DNA of 64,000 nucleotides from JACCTI01 sp051005695 (GCA_051005695.1 JBPCJC010000038.1:1-64000), one strand, 5' to 3'. Shown: positions 30,063 through 41,318, counted from the first letter of the stretch. The notes: a model not told the origin generated them from the letters alone. Numbers and translations are program-made.

Positions 30063-32819
30063 ATGTCCCGTCATCTCGAACAAGTTCTCGCACATGCGGA
30101 ACGGCAACTGGCGCCGGCCGGCCGCGCCCGCCCGACGGAAGTCCTGCCGCTCTATAAAAAATTTCTCCGCATCGAGGATCATCGACTGCGGCTGAAACAT
30201 CGCGCCGGCGGCGGTGGCCGCGAGATTTGCGCGCGCCGCTCGGAAGTGGTCGACGTGCTTTTGCGGCGGGTTTTTGCAGCCGCGAATAACTTCGCGCGCC
30301 TGGACGCGGAGACACCGCCGACGCCGTTCGCGCTCCTGGCGCTCGGCGGATACGGACGCGGCGAGCTCAATCCTTCCAGCGATGTCGACGTGATGTTTTT
30401 GCACAGCGAAACCGGCGATGAAGTTTCGCCGTACGCGGCGCACGTCGTCGAACAGGTACTCTATCTTTTGTGGGACATCGGTTTCAAAGTTGGCCACTCG
30501 ACCCGTTCCCTCGCTGAAGCGATCGCGCAGGCGAACAGTGCGATGTATACCAAAACCGCGCTGCTGGAATCGCGTTTTCTCGCCGGAGACTTGGCGCTCG
30601 AGCGGCTCTTTCGCGGACGCTTCCGCGCGAAATGCGTGGAGGATCGGGAGCGCGAATACATCGCCCTCCGGATGCAGGACCAGGCGGATCGGCATGCGAA
30701 GTTTGGCAACAGCGTTTACGTGCAAGAACCGAATGTGAAGAGTGGTTGCGGCGGATTGCGCGATTATCAAAATCTGCTCTGGATCGCGGCCTTCCGCGAA
30801 GGTTCGCTCAGTCCCAATCATCTGGTCGGACGGGATTGGCTCAGCCCCGGCGACCAAACCCGAATCGAAAACGCCTACGATTTTCTGCTGCGTCTGCGGA
30901 CCGATCTGCACTACGCAAACGCTCGCGCGACCGACGTGCTCCACCTGAATTTTCAGCCACAGGTCGCGCGCCGCCTCGGTTACGCGCAGGAAGACAATGC
31001 CGCCTTGAGCGAGGCGCTGATGAAAGATTACTACGAGCACACGCGAAATATTTTTCGCGTGACCGAGCGCATCACCGAGCAGTTTGCGACCGGGCGGATA
31101 CAGGAGAATCCTGGCCGCTTTTTCGATTTCGCGATGCCGGCGGCGGAGCCACGACAGGAATTGGGAGCATTCGTTAGCCGAGCGGGTCAGCTATTTTTAC
31201 GCGAGAGCGATTTGTTTCAACGTGAGCCCTACGCGGTTATGGAAGGATTCGAAATCGCGCAGCTGCATCAGCTCGAACTGAGCGCGGAACTGGAGGACAC
31301 GCTCTCGCGCAATCCCGCATTGGTTACGCGCACTTTTCGTTATGCGACAGCGCCGCGGGAAATTTTTCAGCGGATTCTCGCGCGCAAAGGCGAGGCCGGG
31401 CGCATTCTGCGGATGATGCACCGGGTGGATTTTCTCGGGCGTTACCTGCCGGAGTTCGGCCCCCTCACCTGCCTGGTACAGCATGAATTTTTTCATCGCT
31501 ACACCGCGGACGAACATACGCTGGTCTGCCTCGAGAAACTCGACGCGCTCATGACCACGGAAGATCCGAAGCTGCGGGGCTATCGCGCGCTTTTTGAAAA
31601 ACTCGCAGACCCGATGGTGCTCTATCTCGCGCTGCTCTTGCACGACACCGGCAAGGCGGTGGGCGCGCGCCCGCACTCGGAAGCGAGCGCGCTCTTTGCG
31701 CAACGCGCCGCGCTTCGTTTGCAGTTGACCTCCGAGCAACGCAAATCGCTCATCCTCCTGGTCGACCATCACATCACGCTTTCGAACATTGCGCGGCAGC
31801 GAAATTTGGATGACCCGGAGACCGCGGTGGAGTTTGCGCGACTGGTGCGCAATCAAAAAAATCTCGACGCGCTCATGCTGCTGACTTTAGCCGACGGGCA
31901 GGGCACGAGCGCCGAGGGTTGGTCCGATTGGAAGGAGACGCTGGTCTGGGATCTCTATCACGCGACCTCGCAATATCTTTCCGATCAATCGGCCTTTTAC
32001 GAAGCCCGCCGGGTTGAGCGTGAGTCCCTCCAACAGGCGGTCGCGGCGGAGTTGGCGCCGGATTTCGCGGTAGAGATCGACGCTCATTTTGATTTCATGC
32101 CGGACAACTATTTCCGCGCCTTCGACGTGCGGGAGATTGCTTCGCACCAGGAACTTTTTCGATTGTTCCTGACGAATTTATACGAGCGCGAGGAAGCTGC
32201 CCTGGTGCCGGCGGTGAAGTGGGAAGCGTCGCCGCAGGAAGGGCACAGCACGGTTTCGATTTGCACCTGGGACGGCCAGCAGTTGCTCTCAAAAATCGCC
32301 GGCTCCTTCTCGGTCGTGCCGCTGAATATTCTGGGCGCCGACATTTACACTCGCGGTGACAACGTGGTCCTGGATGTTTTTCGCGTCTGCGATCTCGCGG
32401 GCGGGCCCGTGACTAACGAGACAGAAATCGCGCGCATGGAAACGACTTTGCAAAAAGCGCTGCAAGATCCGGCTTTCGATTTTCGTCCGCAACTGGCGGC
32501 GGCACGCGAGAAGATCGGCAAACAAGCGCGCGTTGGCGGCGATTTCCCGACCACAATTTCGGTCCATAATCGCGCCCATCCCGATTACACCCTGGTGCAA
32601 ATTCAAACGCCGGACCGCGTGGGGTTGCTCTACGATTTGCTGCGCGCGCTCAGTGACGTCGGCGTCTCGATCGCACTTTCACGCGTGAGCACCGAGAAGG
32701 GCGCGGCGATCGACACTTTCTATGTGGTCGATGGCGCGAACCGCGGGAAGATTCGCGAGAACGCGCGAATCGAGGATCTGCAAAAACGGTTGCAAGAGGC
32801 CGCGCTCAATCCGGCGTAG
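30063..32819 (+). CDS. glnD: Bifunctional PII uridylyltransferase/uridylyl-removing enzyme
   Basis: 918 residues, usual GlnD length. The nucleotidyltransferase site is GGYGRGELNPSSDVDV at 95-110, followed by the GlnD linker domain (VKSGCGGLRDYQNLLW). The HD hydrolase domain shows HEFFHRYTADEHTL and LALLLHDTGKA (about residues 475-530), and two ACT domains close the protein (residues ~715-918, e.g. VQIQTPDRVGLLYDLLRAL). It senses glutamine and modifies PII to set nitrogen assimilation. Its position after an NtrC-type regulator supports a nitrogen-control cluster. Confidence 0.95.
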   Translation: MSRHLEQVLAHAERQLAPAGRARPTEVLPLYKKFLRIEDHRLRLKHRAGGGGREICARRSEVVDVLLRRVFAAANNFARLDAETPPTPFALLALGGYGRGELNPSSDVDVMFLHSETGDEVSPYAAHVVEQVLYLLWDIGFKVGHSTRSLAEAIAQANSAMYTKTALLESRFLAGDLALERLFRGRFRAKCVEDREREYIALRMQDQADRHAKFGNSVYVQEPNVKSGCGGLRDYQNLLWIAAFREGSLSPNHLVGRDWLSPGDQTRIENAYDFLLRLRTDLHYANARATDVLHLNFQPQVARRLGYAQEDNAALSEALMKDYYEHTRNIFRVTERITEQFATGRIQENPGRFFDFAMPAAEPRQELGAFVSRAGQLFLRESDLFQREPYAVMEGFEIAQLHQLELSAELEDTLSRNPALVTRTFRYATAPREIFQRILARKGEAGRILRMMHRVDFLGRYLPEFGPLTCLVQHEFFHRYTADEHTLVCLEKLDALMTTEDPKLRGYRALFEKLADPMVLYLALLLHDTGKAVGARPHSEASALFAQRAALRLQLTSEQRKSLILLVDHHITLSNIARQRNLDDPETAVEFARLVRNQKNLDALMLLTLADGQGTSAEGWSDWKETLVWDLYHATSQYLSDQSAFYEARRVERESLQQAVAAELAPDFAVEIDAHFDFMPDNYFRAFDVREIASHQELFRLFLTNLYEREEAALVPAVKWEASPQEGHSTVSICTWDGQQLLSKIAGSFSVVPLNILGADIYTRGDNVVLDVFRVCDLAGGPVTNETEIARMETTLQKALQDPAFDFRPQLAAAREKIGKQARVGGDFPTTISVHNRAHPDYTLVQIQTPDRVGLLYDLLRALSDVGVSIALSRVSTEKGAAIDTFYVVDGANRGKIRENARIEDLQKRLQEAALNPA

Positions 32820-32886
32820 CGCAGTTCGAATTAACCTTTAAGATCGTTAGGGCACCGACCGCTCCGAGCGCAATTTTCTCTCCAAC

Positions 32887-33642
32887 ATGAACGTCCTCAT
32901 TCTTGCCGCCGGTTACGCCACCCGGCTTTATCCGCTTACCCAAACCAAGGCGAAGCCGCTGCTCGAAGTCGCGGGCAAACCGATGATCGAATGGGTGCTG
33001 GATAACCTGGCACCGGTGCCGGAGATCGAGACCGTTTTCGTGGTCACGAACGATAAGTTCGCGCGGGACTTTCAAACCTGGGCGGAAAAGTATCGCGCGC
33101 GCGCGCGCAAATTAACGATCAAGATTGTGAACGACGGCTCCAAGGATGATTCCGATAAGCTGGGCGCGATCGGCGATATTTGCCTGGTGCTGATGCGTGA
33201 AGATTTAGGGAATGACGACCTGATCATCGTCGCGGGAGATAATCTTTTTAGCGAGCCGCTGACCGACTTCGTGGCCGCGGCGCGCGGATCAGAAGCAACC
33301 CTGGCGACGTATAACGTCGGCGATCTTGAGGCGATCAAGAAATACAGTGGGATCACGACTGATGCCGAAGGCGTGATCACCTCCTTCGAAGAAAAACCCG
33401 AAGACCCGAAAAGCACGCTCACCGGGATCGCACTTTATTATTTCTCGCGCGAAACGATTCCCCTGTTCACCACCTACATCGCCGCGGGCAATAATCCCGA
33501 TCAGCCCGGGCGTTTCATTCAATGGCTCTACACTCGCAAGCCGGTGAAGACGCATCAGATCACCGGGACGTGGTTCGATATCGGCAGCAAGGAAACGCTC
33601 GAAGAAGCGAACGTCCTCTTCCAGAAGTTCGTTAGGCCGTAA
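32887..33642 (+). CDS. Sugar-phosphate nucleotidyltransferase (RfbA/GCD1-like)
   Basis: A 251-residue nucleotidyltransferase with the N-terminal NTP-binding LILAAGYATRLYPLTQTKAKPLLEVAGKP (pyrophosphorylase motif G-x-G-T/A-R and the PKPL-like KPLL), IIVAGDNLFSEPL with the metal Asp and ITSFEEKPEDPKS. It joins a sugar 1-phosphate to an NTP to make an activated sugar, presumably for envelope glycans; the exact sugar and nucleotide cannot be read from sequence. It is shorter than glucose-1-phosphate thymidylyltransferases of about 290 residues. A TCGTTAG word lies at 32844 in the gap after glnD. Confidence 0.88.
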   Translation: MNVLILAAGYATRLYPLTQTKAKPLLEVAGKPMIEWVLDNLAPVPEIETVFVVTNDKFARDFQTWAEKYRARARKLTIKIVNDGSKDDSDKLGAIGDICLVLMREDLGNDDLIIVAGDNLFSEPLTDFVAAARGSEATLATYNVGDLEAIKKYSGITTDAEGVITSFEEKPEDPKSTLTGIALYYFSRETIPLFTTYIAAGNNPDQPGRFIQWLYTRKPVKTHQITGTWFDIGSKETLEEANVLFQKFVRP

Positions 33643-33663
33643 ACCCGCCAACCGTTGCGGAGT

Positions 33664-34086
33664 TTATTTTTTTCGCCCCTCGTCGAACTCGATCAGGTCG
33701 AAGTAGGTTCCAATATCCTGCCGGCCTTCGCCGCCGGCTTCTTTCAGGAAATGGAGGAAGCGCGCCTTTTTCACCGCGCTATCGGGATGGCGCGAGATCA
33801 TCGCCTGATTCCAACCGTCGATTGCTTCCGGCGAATGTTGCGCACCGTTTTCTTCGATCCATTCAAGAATGGCGCGGTCGTTTTCCAGACGGTTGGCGGC
33901 TTCTTCGAACGCATCCGGATTCAACTTCAGAAACGCGAGCAAATGTTTGTCGAAGCCGACGGTCTTGTAGTTGTAACCATTGAGCAACCCCTGCCGATGC
34001 AGTTTTGCTTTGTCGATCAAGCGCGGCAAATGGACATAACCGCCGAGGCGGTCGTAGGGACTGCGCGGGAGCAGTTTTTTGCGCAT
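33664..34086 (-). CDS. DUF5069 protein
   Basis: 140 residues of the DUF5069 family: SPYDRLGGYVHLPRLIDKAKLH near the N-terminus, GFDKHLLAFLKLNPDAF and the C-terminal helical part. The family is frequent in Verrucomicrobiota and Planctomycetota and has no established function; it is predicted to be soluble and helical. It converges with the nucleotidyltransferase gene, with 21 bp between stops. Confidence 0.85.
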   Translation of the reverse strand: MRKKLLPRSPYDRLGGYVHLPRLIDKAKLHRQGLLNGYNYKTVGFDKHLLAFLKLNPDAFEEAANRLENDRAILEWIEENGAQHSPEAIDGWNQAMISRHPDSAVKKARFLHFLKEAGGEGRQDIGTYFDLIEFDEGRKK

Positions 34087-34098
34087 TCAGCCCGAAGG

Positions 34099-34971
34099 CT
34101 AAGTCGCCGGCAGCGGCGTAACGATGCCGGGCAGCGGAGTATTTTCCGCGGTCGCGGGGACCGGAGCGGGAGACGCAGCGGATGGCAGCGGAAGAAGCTC
34201 GGCTTGCGTGAGGCCGGCGCTACCGATAACCAGTTGACCGGAAAACATTCCGCCTTTTTCCACGGAGATTGATTTGGCGGTGACGTTCCCATCGAGCGAT
34301 GCGTTGCGATGAATCACGACCACGGTGTCGGCGACCACTTCGCCCGTCATCTGTCCGCGGATCTCGATGCTTTTGACGCGCACGGTCCGAAAAAATTGCA
34401 CGTCGGATTTTTTCTCCACCAGAAGATGCTCGGCGGCCAAGCGTCCCGGAATTTTGCCGGAAAAATTGATCGTGACCGTGCCTGCGCAATGCAGATCGCC
34501 GCGGAGTTTGCCCTCGATCAGGGCCGATCGGCAAACCACGTTACTGCTGCTCAAATCGCCGCGAGCGGTGACATGAACCTCGCCATGGGTGCGAATCGCG
34601 CGACTGAAACTGGTGGTGATTTTGTAATCGCGCAGGTCGAGATGTGCGCTGCATTTCGGACAAGTGGTCGAGGTCGCGGCGGACGTGACTTCCTGCTTCG
34701 CTTTGCACTCGAAACACTCGACGTGTGAGGGACGCTGCTTCGCCCATAGACCTTCGAATTTACGCAACATCGCCGCCGGCTCGATCGCCGCCATCGCGGT
34801 CTGGGCTGCGGCTGCGGGCGAACGCAAACGAATCTCGGTTTTTGGAACCGAGGGCGAGAAAGTGCTGCCGCACTGGCGGCACATGGTCGTCTTGGCCGCG
34901 GCGTACTCCATCTGCTGGAAGCCGCAGTGTGGGCACTCCACACTGAGCTTAGCAGGACCGGACTTAGCCAC
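34099..34971 (-). CDS. Bactofilin-like protein with two N-terminal zinc ribbons
   Basis: 290 residues. Two CxxC-CxxC ribbons come first (CPHC...CRQC at about 14-34 and CFEC...CPKC at about 85-108), then a polymer-forming beta-helix domain (VHVTARGDLSSSNVVCRSAL, IEGKLRGDLHCAGTVTI, IEIRGQMTGEVVADTVVV, SLDGNVTAKSISVEKG) and a Pro/Ala-rich tail. Bactofilins form membrane-associated filaments affecting shape or polar processes. The ribbons are unusual for the family and may bind metal, nucleic acid or protein. It lies 27 bp downstream of a plain bactofilin. Confidence 0.85.
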   Translation of the reverse strand: MAKSGPAKLSVECPHCGFQQMEYAAAKTTMCRQCGSTFSPSVPKTEIRLRSPAAAAQTAMAAIEPAAMLRKFEGLWAKQRPSHVECFECKAKQEVTSAATSTTCPKCSAHLDLRDYKITTSFSRAIRTHGEVHVTARGDLSSSNVVCRSALIEGKLRGDLHCAGTVTINFSGKIPGRLAAEHLLVEKKSDVQFFRTVRVKSIEIRGQMTGEVVADTVVVIHRNASLDGNVTAKSISVEKGGMFSGQLVIGSAGLTQAELLPLPSAASPAPVPATAENTPLPGIVTPLPAT

Positions 34972-34998
34972 GGGGCGCGAAGGCGACGAAAGTTCTCG

Positions 34999-35565
34999 TT
35001 AGGCGCGGGCGCCGAAGGCAGCTTTCGCTGGCGCCGGCTCTTCGTTGCGGACCACTTCTGGCCGCGAATTGGTGCCGGCTTTGGCCGCACCACCTCCGCT
35101 GCCGCTGGTCACCTCGGACTTGCCGATGAAAGTCGCACCTTCCTCGATCACGAGGCGCGCGGCTTTGAGATCGCCCTGCAAGGTGCAGCGCGATTTTAAT
35201 TCGCAACGCTCGCCGACGGTGATGTTCCCCTGAACCTTTCCGAAAACGGTGATCGATTTGGTTTTGATCTCGCCGCGAATGTCGGCGTTCTCGCCGATGG
35301 TGAGCACGCCGTCGGAATGAATCTCACCTTCCACTTTGCCGTCGATGAGCAGCTCTTTTTGAAATTTGATCGAGCCTTTGATTTCAACGTCGCTCGAGAG
35401 GATGTCTTTGCCGGAGTGTTCAGCCATAATTTTTTGGTGATCGGTAGTGGTAGATGTTCTTGGTTCTTCGCGATAGGCGAGGCCGTTGTTATCATCAGCG
35501 CCCGAGCTTAGCGATCCTTCTCCGATCGAAGAGAGGGGCTTTTGCGGGATGAATTTTTTCAACAC
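34999..35565 (-). CDS. Bactofilin cytoskeletal protein
   Basis: 188 residues with the bactofilin core (DUF583): SSDVEIKGSIKFQKELLIDG, VEGEIHSDGVLTIGENADIRG, SITVFGKVQGNITVGERCEL and LQGDLKAARLVIEEGATFIG, a right-handed beta-helix that self-assembles into filaments. Disordered N- and C-terminal tails flank it. Codons before about residue 47 could be leader; ATG at 35427 is an alternative start. It is first of a two-gene set with the zinc-ribbon bactofilin. Confidence 0.9.
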   Translation of the reverse strand: MLKKFIPQKPLSSIGEGSLSSGADDNNGLAYREEPRTSTTTDHQKIMAEHSGKDILSSDVEIKGSIKFQKELLIDGKVEGEIHSDGVLTIGENADIRGEIKTKSITVFGKVQGNITVGERCELKSRCTLQGDLKAARLVIEEGATFIGKSEVTSGSGGGAAKAGTNSRPEVVRNEEPAPAKAAFGARA

Positions 35566-35723
35566 GCCGCATTATTGAGAGAGCCCATGGCATTGTCAAC
35601 GGATTACCGAGGGAAAAGCCGATTTATGTAGAGTTTTTGCGCGGCGATCACTAAACTTTTTCCCCTTTCCGCCTGCTAGGAAAATTGCCGCGCCCCGCCT
35701 GCACGGTCGAGGGATTGGTGATC

Positions 35724-35796
<73 letters not shown>

Positions 35797-35923
35797 GATC
35801 TCCAAGCGAACACCTTCGCGCCCCAGCGGGCAAAGGCGAAGAATTACCCGCAGTTGCCATCGTTCCGCCGTTTCCGCAAGATGCCACTCGCTCCCGGGGC
35901 GCGACCGAGAACGAGAAGAACGC

Positions 35924-37795
35924 GTGATCAAAACCAGAAGCCCACTCAATTTCGCTCCAGCGAGCGCCGTGCCGATCTGGCGTTCTCAGGGCGCGGAGGT
36001 AACCGATGGCGGCGTGCGCTATCGCACCTGGTGCAAACATGAGTCTGCGACCGTGCGCGTGATCGACGAGAATGAGCAGAACTTGCGCGAACTGAAACTC
36101 GCGCCCGCCGGCGGCGGTTATTTCAGCGCGTTCGATGAACTCGGAGCCGCAGGAGATCTTTACCGTTATCACTTCGGCGAAAGTGCGGGCTGGCCGGATC
36201 CCGCGTCGCGTTGGCAACCGTCCGGTGTTCACGGCCCGTCAATGGTGATTGATCCGACGCGTTTTCGTTGGAGCGACGAGGCCTGGATGCCGACCCTCCC
36301 CTCGGAGTTAATCATCTACGAACTGCACGTGGGCACGTTTACGGATGCCGGGGATTTTCGCGGCGTGATCAGCAAACTCGATCACCTCGCAGAACTGGGA
36401 GTGAACGCGATCGAACTCATGCCGGTGGCGGATTTTCCCGGTGATCGTAATTGGGGTTACGACGGCGTCGCGCTTTATGCTCCCGCGCGGGCCTACGGAC
36501 ATCCGGATGATTTGCGCTCGTTAGTCCAAGCGGCGCACGCGCATGGACTGACCGTGATTCTCGACGTGGTTTACAATCATCTCGGCCCGGACGGAAATTA
36601 TCTCGGGGTTTTTCACGATCGCTATTTCAACCCCAACCATCAGACGCCCTGGGGAGCGGGGCTCAATTTCGTCGAGCCCGCGGTGCGCGAATTTTTCGCC
36701 GAGAATGCCACTTACTGGGCGCGCGAATTTCACATCGATGGGTTCCGTCTCGATGCGACCCACGCGATCGTTGATCACTCCGCGCCACACATCCTCGCCG
36801 AAATCACCGAGCGAATCGCCGACGAAGGCGGCTTCGCGATCGCCGAGGACGAACGCAACGAACCCGCGCTGCTACGATCGCGGAACGACGCCGGGCTCGG
36901 TTTCGCGGGCTGCTGGTCGGATGATTTCCATCACGTCATCCGCGTTATCCTCACCGGAGAACGCGAAGGATATTACGGAAATTTCGAGGGCACTTCGGGC
37001 GAACTCGCGGAGACGCTCGAGCACGGCTGGCTTTTTCGCGGACAGAAGCGACACGACGGAAAATTTCGCGGCGGGACTTCGGGCGGATTCGATCCCGCGC
37101 AGTTCGTTTATTGCATTTCCAATCACGACCAAACCGGCAATCGCGCGTTCGGCAGACGGCTCGGCCATCTCATCGAACCGGCCGCTTACCGCGCCGCGTC
37201 CGCGTTGCTCTGTTTAGTACCCTATACGCCGATGCTGTTCATGGGTCAGGAGTGGTCGGCCTCCACGCCCTTCCAGTTTTTTACCGATCATCGGGACGAC
37301 CTCGGCAAACTGGTGACCGCCGGACGGCGTCAGGAATTTCGCGACTTCGCCGCGTTTCGCGACCCGGAGCTGCTGGCAAAAATTCCCGACCCGCAGTCCA
37401 AAGATACTTTCACGCGCTCAAAGCTCGCCTGGGATGAACTCGAGAATGCGGCGCACGCACAAACCTTGCAGCTTTATCGTGATTGCCTCGCGCTTCGCCG
37501 CAACCACCCGGCCTTGCGCAACCGAGCGCGCGAGAACTGGAGCGTGCACGAACTCGAGCAGGGAATCATCGCGCTCGCCTTTCTACCCGAGCATCGGATC
37601 GACTGCGTGGTCCTGATTGATCTGGTCGGCGGACATCAGCCGCCAAGTCTGCATCGCGCGGGCCTCGGGTCTAACGAGCAAACCTGGGAGCCGCTGCTTT
37701 CGTCGAACGACACCGCTTACGGCGGCAACGGCGAGCTTTCCTTCGAGCTTCCGACGGTCCTGGTTGTGCAGCCGAACACTGCCTCGGTCGCGTAG
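35924..37795 (+). CDS. treZ: Malto-oligosyltrehalose trehalohydrolase
   Basis: 623 residues of a GH13 enzyme. An N-terminal carbohydrate-binding beta domain (residues 1-110) is followed by the (beta/alpha)8 barrel: LIIYELHVGTFT, NWGYDGVALYAP, VILDVVYNHLGPDGNYL, the nucleophile Asp in FHIDGFRLDATHAI, FAIAEDERN with the acid/base Glu, and YCISNHDQTGNRAFG. It releases trehalose from maltooligosyl trehalose in the TreY-TreZ route. treY is not in the window. ATG 35924 gives a family-length protein. Confidence 0.95.
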   Translation: MIKTRSPLNFAPASAVPIWRSQGAEVTDGGVRYRTWCKHESATVRVIDENEQNLRELKLAPAGGGYFSAFDELGAAGDLYRYHFGESAGWPDPASRWQPSGVHGPSMVIDPTRFRWSDEAWMPTLPSELIIYELHVGTFTDAGDFRGVISKLDHLAELGVNAIELMPVADFPGDRNWGYDGVALYAPARAYGHPDDLRSLVQAAHAHGLTVILDVVYNHLGPDGNYLGVFHDRYFNPNHQTPWGAGLNFVEPAVREFFAENATYWAREFHIDGFRLDATHAIVDHSAPHILAEITERIADEGGFAIAEDERNEPALLRSRNDAGLGFAGCWSDDFHHVIRVILTGEREGYYGNFEGTSGELAETLEHGWLFRGQKRHDGKFRGGTSGGFDPAQFVYCISNHDQTGNRAFGRRLGHLIEPAAYRAASALLCLVPYTPMLFMGQEWSASTPFQFFTDHRDDLGKLVTAGRRQEFRDFAAFRDPELLAKIPDPQSKDTFTRSKLAWDELENAAHAQTLQLYRDCLALRRNHPALRNRARENWSVHELEQGIIALAFLPEHRIDCVVLIDLVGGHQPPSLHRAGLGSNEQTWEPLLSSNDTAYGGNGELSFELPTVLVVQPNTASVA

Positions 37796-37822
37796 TCTAC
37801 TTGTTAGGCAAAACCGACTAGC

Positions 37823-38485
37823 GTGGCCACGAAGAGCAAACACCTCGATCAACCCGAGCCGCGCTGGCAGGCTCTGCTCGCGCTCCTCGCGGTCGGCGGA
37901 ATCAATCTCGCCTTGCCCTCATGGCTCAGCTTTACCCCCCGCTGGGTTTTGCCGACGGTCGTTCTGGCGCTCTTGGTACCGTCGGTAATCACGCATCGCA
38001 CGCGGCGTTTTCATTGGAACCACATTCTCGGCGTGCTCATCAGCGGCATCATTACCATTGCCTTGATCGGCTCGGTCGTCCTCCTGGTCGGCGGGCTGGC
38101 GATGCATAAAGAAAAAGGGATAGCGCTCCTGATTTCCGGCGCGGAACTCTGGTTGAGCAATGTCCTCGTATTTTCCCTCTGGTATTGGCGGCTCGACGGC
38201 GGTGGGCCTAACGAACGCGAAACCAATCCGCAATTTGGCAGCCACAGTTTCGTTTTTCCGCAGATGCAGATCGAAAAATCCGAGCGCACCCGTTTCGGTG
38301 TCAGCGAGAAATGGCGACCGAGTTTCGCCGATTATCTTTTCATCGCGATGATGCCAAGCGCGACCTTTGGCCCGACTGATTCTCCGGTGCTGCGGATTTG
38401 GGCGAAAGTTTTCACCATGATCCAGGTACTGATTTCGCTCACCATCGTGGTCCTGCTAATTTCGCACGCGGTCGGTGCGATTTAG
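37823..38485 (+). CDS. Integral membrane protein of unknown function
   Basis: 220 residues starting with GTG (MATKSKHLDQPEPRW). Five hydrophobic stretches are visible: LLALLAVGGINLALPSWL, WVLPTVVLALLVPSVI, LGVLISGIITIALIGSVVLLV, LLISGAELWLSNVLVFSLWYW and the C-terminal MIQVLISLTIVVLLISHA; FVFPQMQIEKSERTRFG lies in a soluble loop. Proteins like this (resembling DUF1345) occur widely without assigned function. It follows treZ by 27 bp. Confidence 0.78.
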   Translation: MATKSKHLDQPEPRWQALLALLAVGGINLALPSWLSFTPRWVLPTVVLALLVPSVITHRTRRFHWNHILGVLISGIITIALIGSVVLLVGGLAMHKEKGIALLISGAELWLSNVLVFSLWYWRLDGGGPNERETNPQFGSHSFVFPQMQIEKSERTRFGVSEKWRPSFADYLFIAMMPSATFGPTDSPVLRIWAKVFTMIQVLISLTIVVLLISHAVGAI

Positions 38486-38486
38486 C

Positions 38487-39026
38487 TTATTTTCCAGGGC
38501 TCGCGGAAGCGCCAGTTGCCGGAGCCACCGTCGTCGCCGGACTAATGTTTTTCGGTTGCTCGCTGAATTCTCTCTTCAAATCTTCCATCACCGGCGCGAG
38601 ATCGCGCTGGCGTTTTTCCCGCAATTCCTGGCGTAGTCCGCGCTCGATCTTCCGGCGTTCCTGCAGATAACGCCGCTCGAATAATTCGCGTTTCTCCGCT
38701 TCCAATTTCAGGCCGGATTGGTTGAGCGCCGCGTCGGCTTCGCGGCGGATCCGTTCGCGTCGAGTGATTTCTCGGTCACGCAAAGCCCGCTGCTCCTCCG
38801 GTGGCAGACTCAGCCAGCGCTCGGCGTTCGAGCGAAACCGTTGCCGATCTTCCGGTGACATTTGCCGCCATCGCTCCTGCGCGGGGCGAAAAAAACGTCC
38901 GCCGCCGCCGCGCCCACCGCGCCGCCCGCCACCGCCCGCAGGAGGCTGCGCGGTCGCCGGTTCAGCCAGGCAAACACCAAACGCCGCGGCCAGTGCTAGA
39001 GCGACAAAGATTCTTTTTCTGTCCAT
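38487..39026 (-). CDS. Secreted Arg-rich helical protein (DUF3106/Spy-like)
   Basis: 179 residues. A signal peptide (MDRKRIFVALALAAAFGVCLAEPATA) is followed by a Gly/Arg linker and a long charged helical region with the motif RWRQMSPEDRQRFRSNAERWLSLPPEEQ, typical of DUF3106 and periplasmic Spy/CpxP-like proteins, ending in an Ala/Pro/Thr tail. It overlaps the 3' end of the anti-sigma-like gene by 31 bp. Such three-gene sets (sigma factor, membrane regulator, periplasmic helical protein) usually sense envelope state; that function is inferred. Confidence 0.82.
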   Translation of the reverse strand: MDRKRIFVALALAAAFGVCLAEPATAQPPAGGGGRRGGRGGGGRFFRPAQERWRQMSPEDRQRFRSNAERWLSLPPEEQRALRDREITRRERIRREADAALNQSGLKLEAEKRELFERRYLQERRKIERGLRQELREKRQRDLAPVMEDLKREFSEQPKNISPATTVAPATGASASPGK

Positions 39027-39358
39027 ACATTGTCGTCCTCGCTCGCGAGCAGATCGTCGAGATCGGCGACAACGTCGTAATCCTGCGGATCAATATTGGC
39101 CACCGCCTCAGGAGGATCATCCGCGGCCACGACCGCCTTTTTCGGAAGATGAATCGACATGCTCGCGACCACCAGCGCGAGCGCGAGTCCGCTTGCTGGA
39201 ATCAGGCGCTTCGGCTGCAGCCACCGCGCAAGGCGCTCACGCCAGTCCGGTTCCCGGCGAATCTGGCGAAGGACATTGCGCGCAAAAAAGGGCGAGACCG
39301 CGGGCGTGCTCGCTTTCCCGAGGAGGTCCCATAAATCCTGATCGTCTTCGCGCTTCAT
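38996..39358 (-). CDS. Anti-sigma-factor-like single-pass membrane protein
   Basis: 120 residues from ATG 39358: MKREDDQDLWDLLGKASTPAVSPFFARNVLRQIR, a cytoplasmic helix region, then RLIPASGLALALVVASMSI as one membrane segment and an acidic periplasmic end (DDLLASEDDNVW). The frame is open further upstream, but the earlier part is the antisense-free tail of rpoD. The N-terminal pattern is usual for proteins encoded just after ECF sigma genes in Verrucomicrobiota; here the gene upstream is the primary sigma rpoD. Confidence 0.72.
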   Translation of the reverse strand: MKREDDQDLWDLLGKASTPAVSPFFARNVLRQIRREPDWRERLARWLQPKRLIPASGLALALVVASMSIHLPKKAVVAADDPPEAVANIDPQDYDVVADLDDLLASEDDNVWTEKESLSL

Positions 39359-39428
39359 CGTCTTCAGCAATTGAACGTTCCCGCGCTGGGAAAGTTGCGC
39401 GACCGCTTCGGATTCGGCAAGCCCGCTC

Positions 39429-41258
<1,830 letters not shown>

Positions 41259-41318
41259 AACTTGGTGCTGTTAGAGGAAGTGCTTTTCCGACCGTGGTTG
41301 TTCGGCTTCTCAGTCCCT

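Noticed and set aside
29997..31040. A 347-codon minus-strand frame opposite glnD
   Set aside because: The GlnD nucleotidyltransferase motif lies on the other strand; the shadow arises from high GC at third codon positions.
35650..35700. AT-rich stretch with TTTTT and CTTTTTCCCC after the tRNA considered as a terminator
   Set aside because: No convincing inverted repeat precedes the T-runs.
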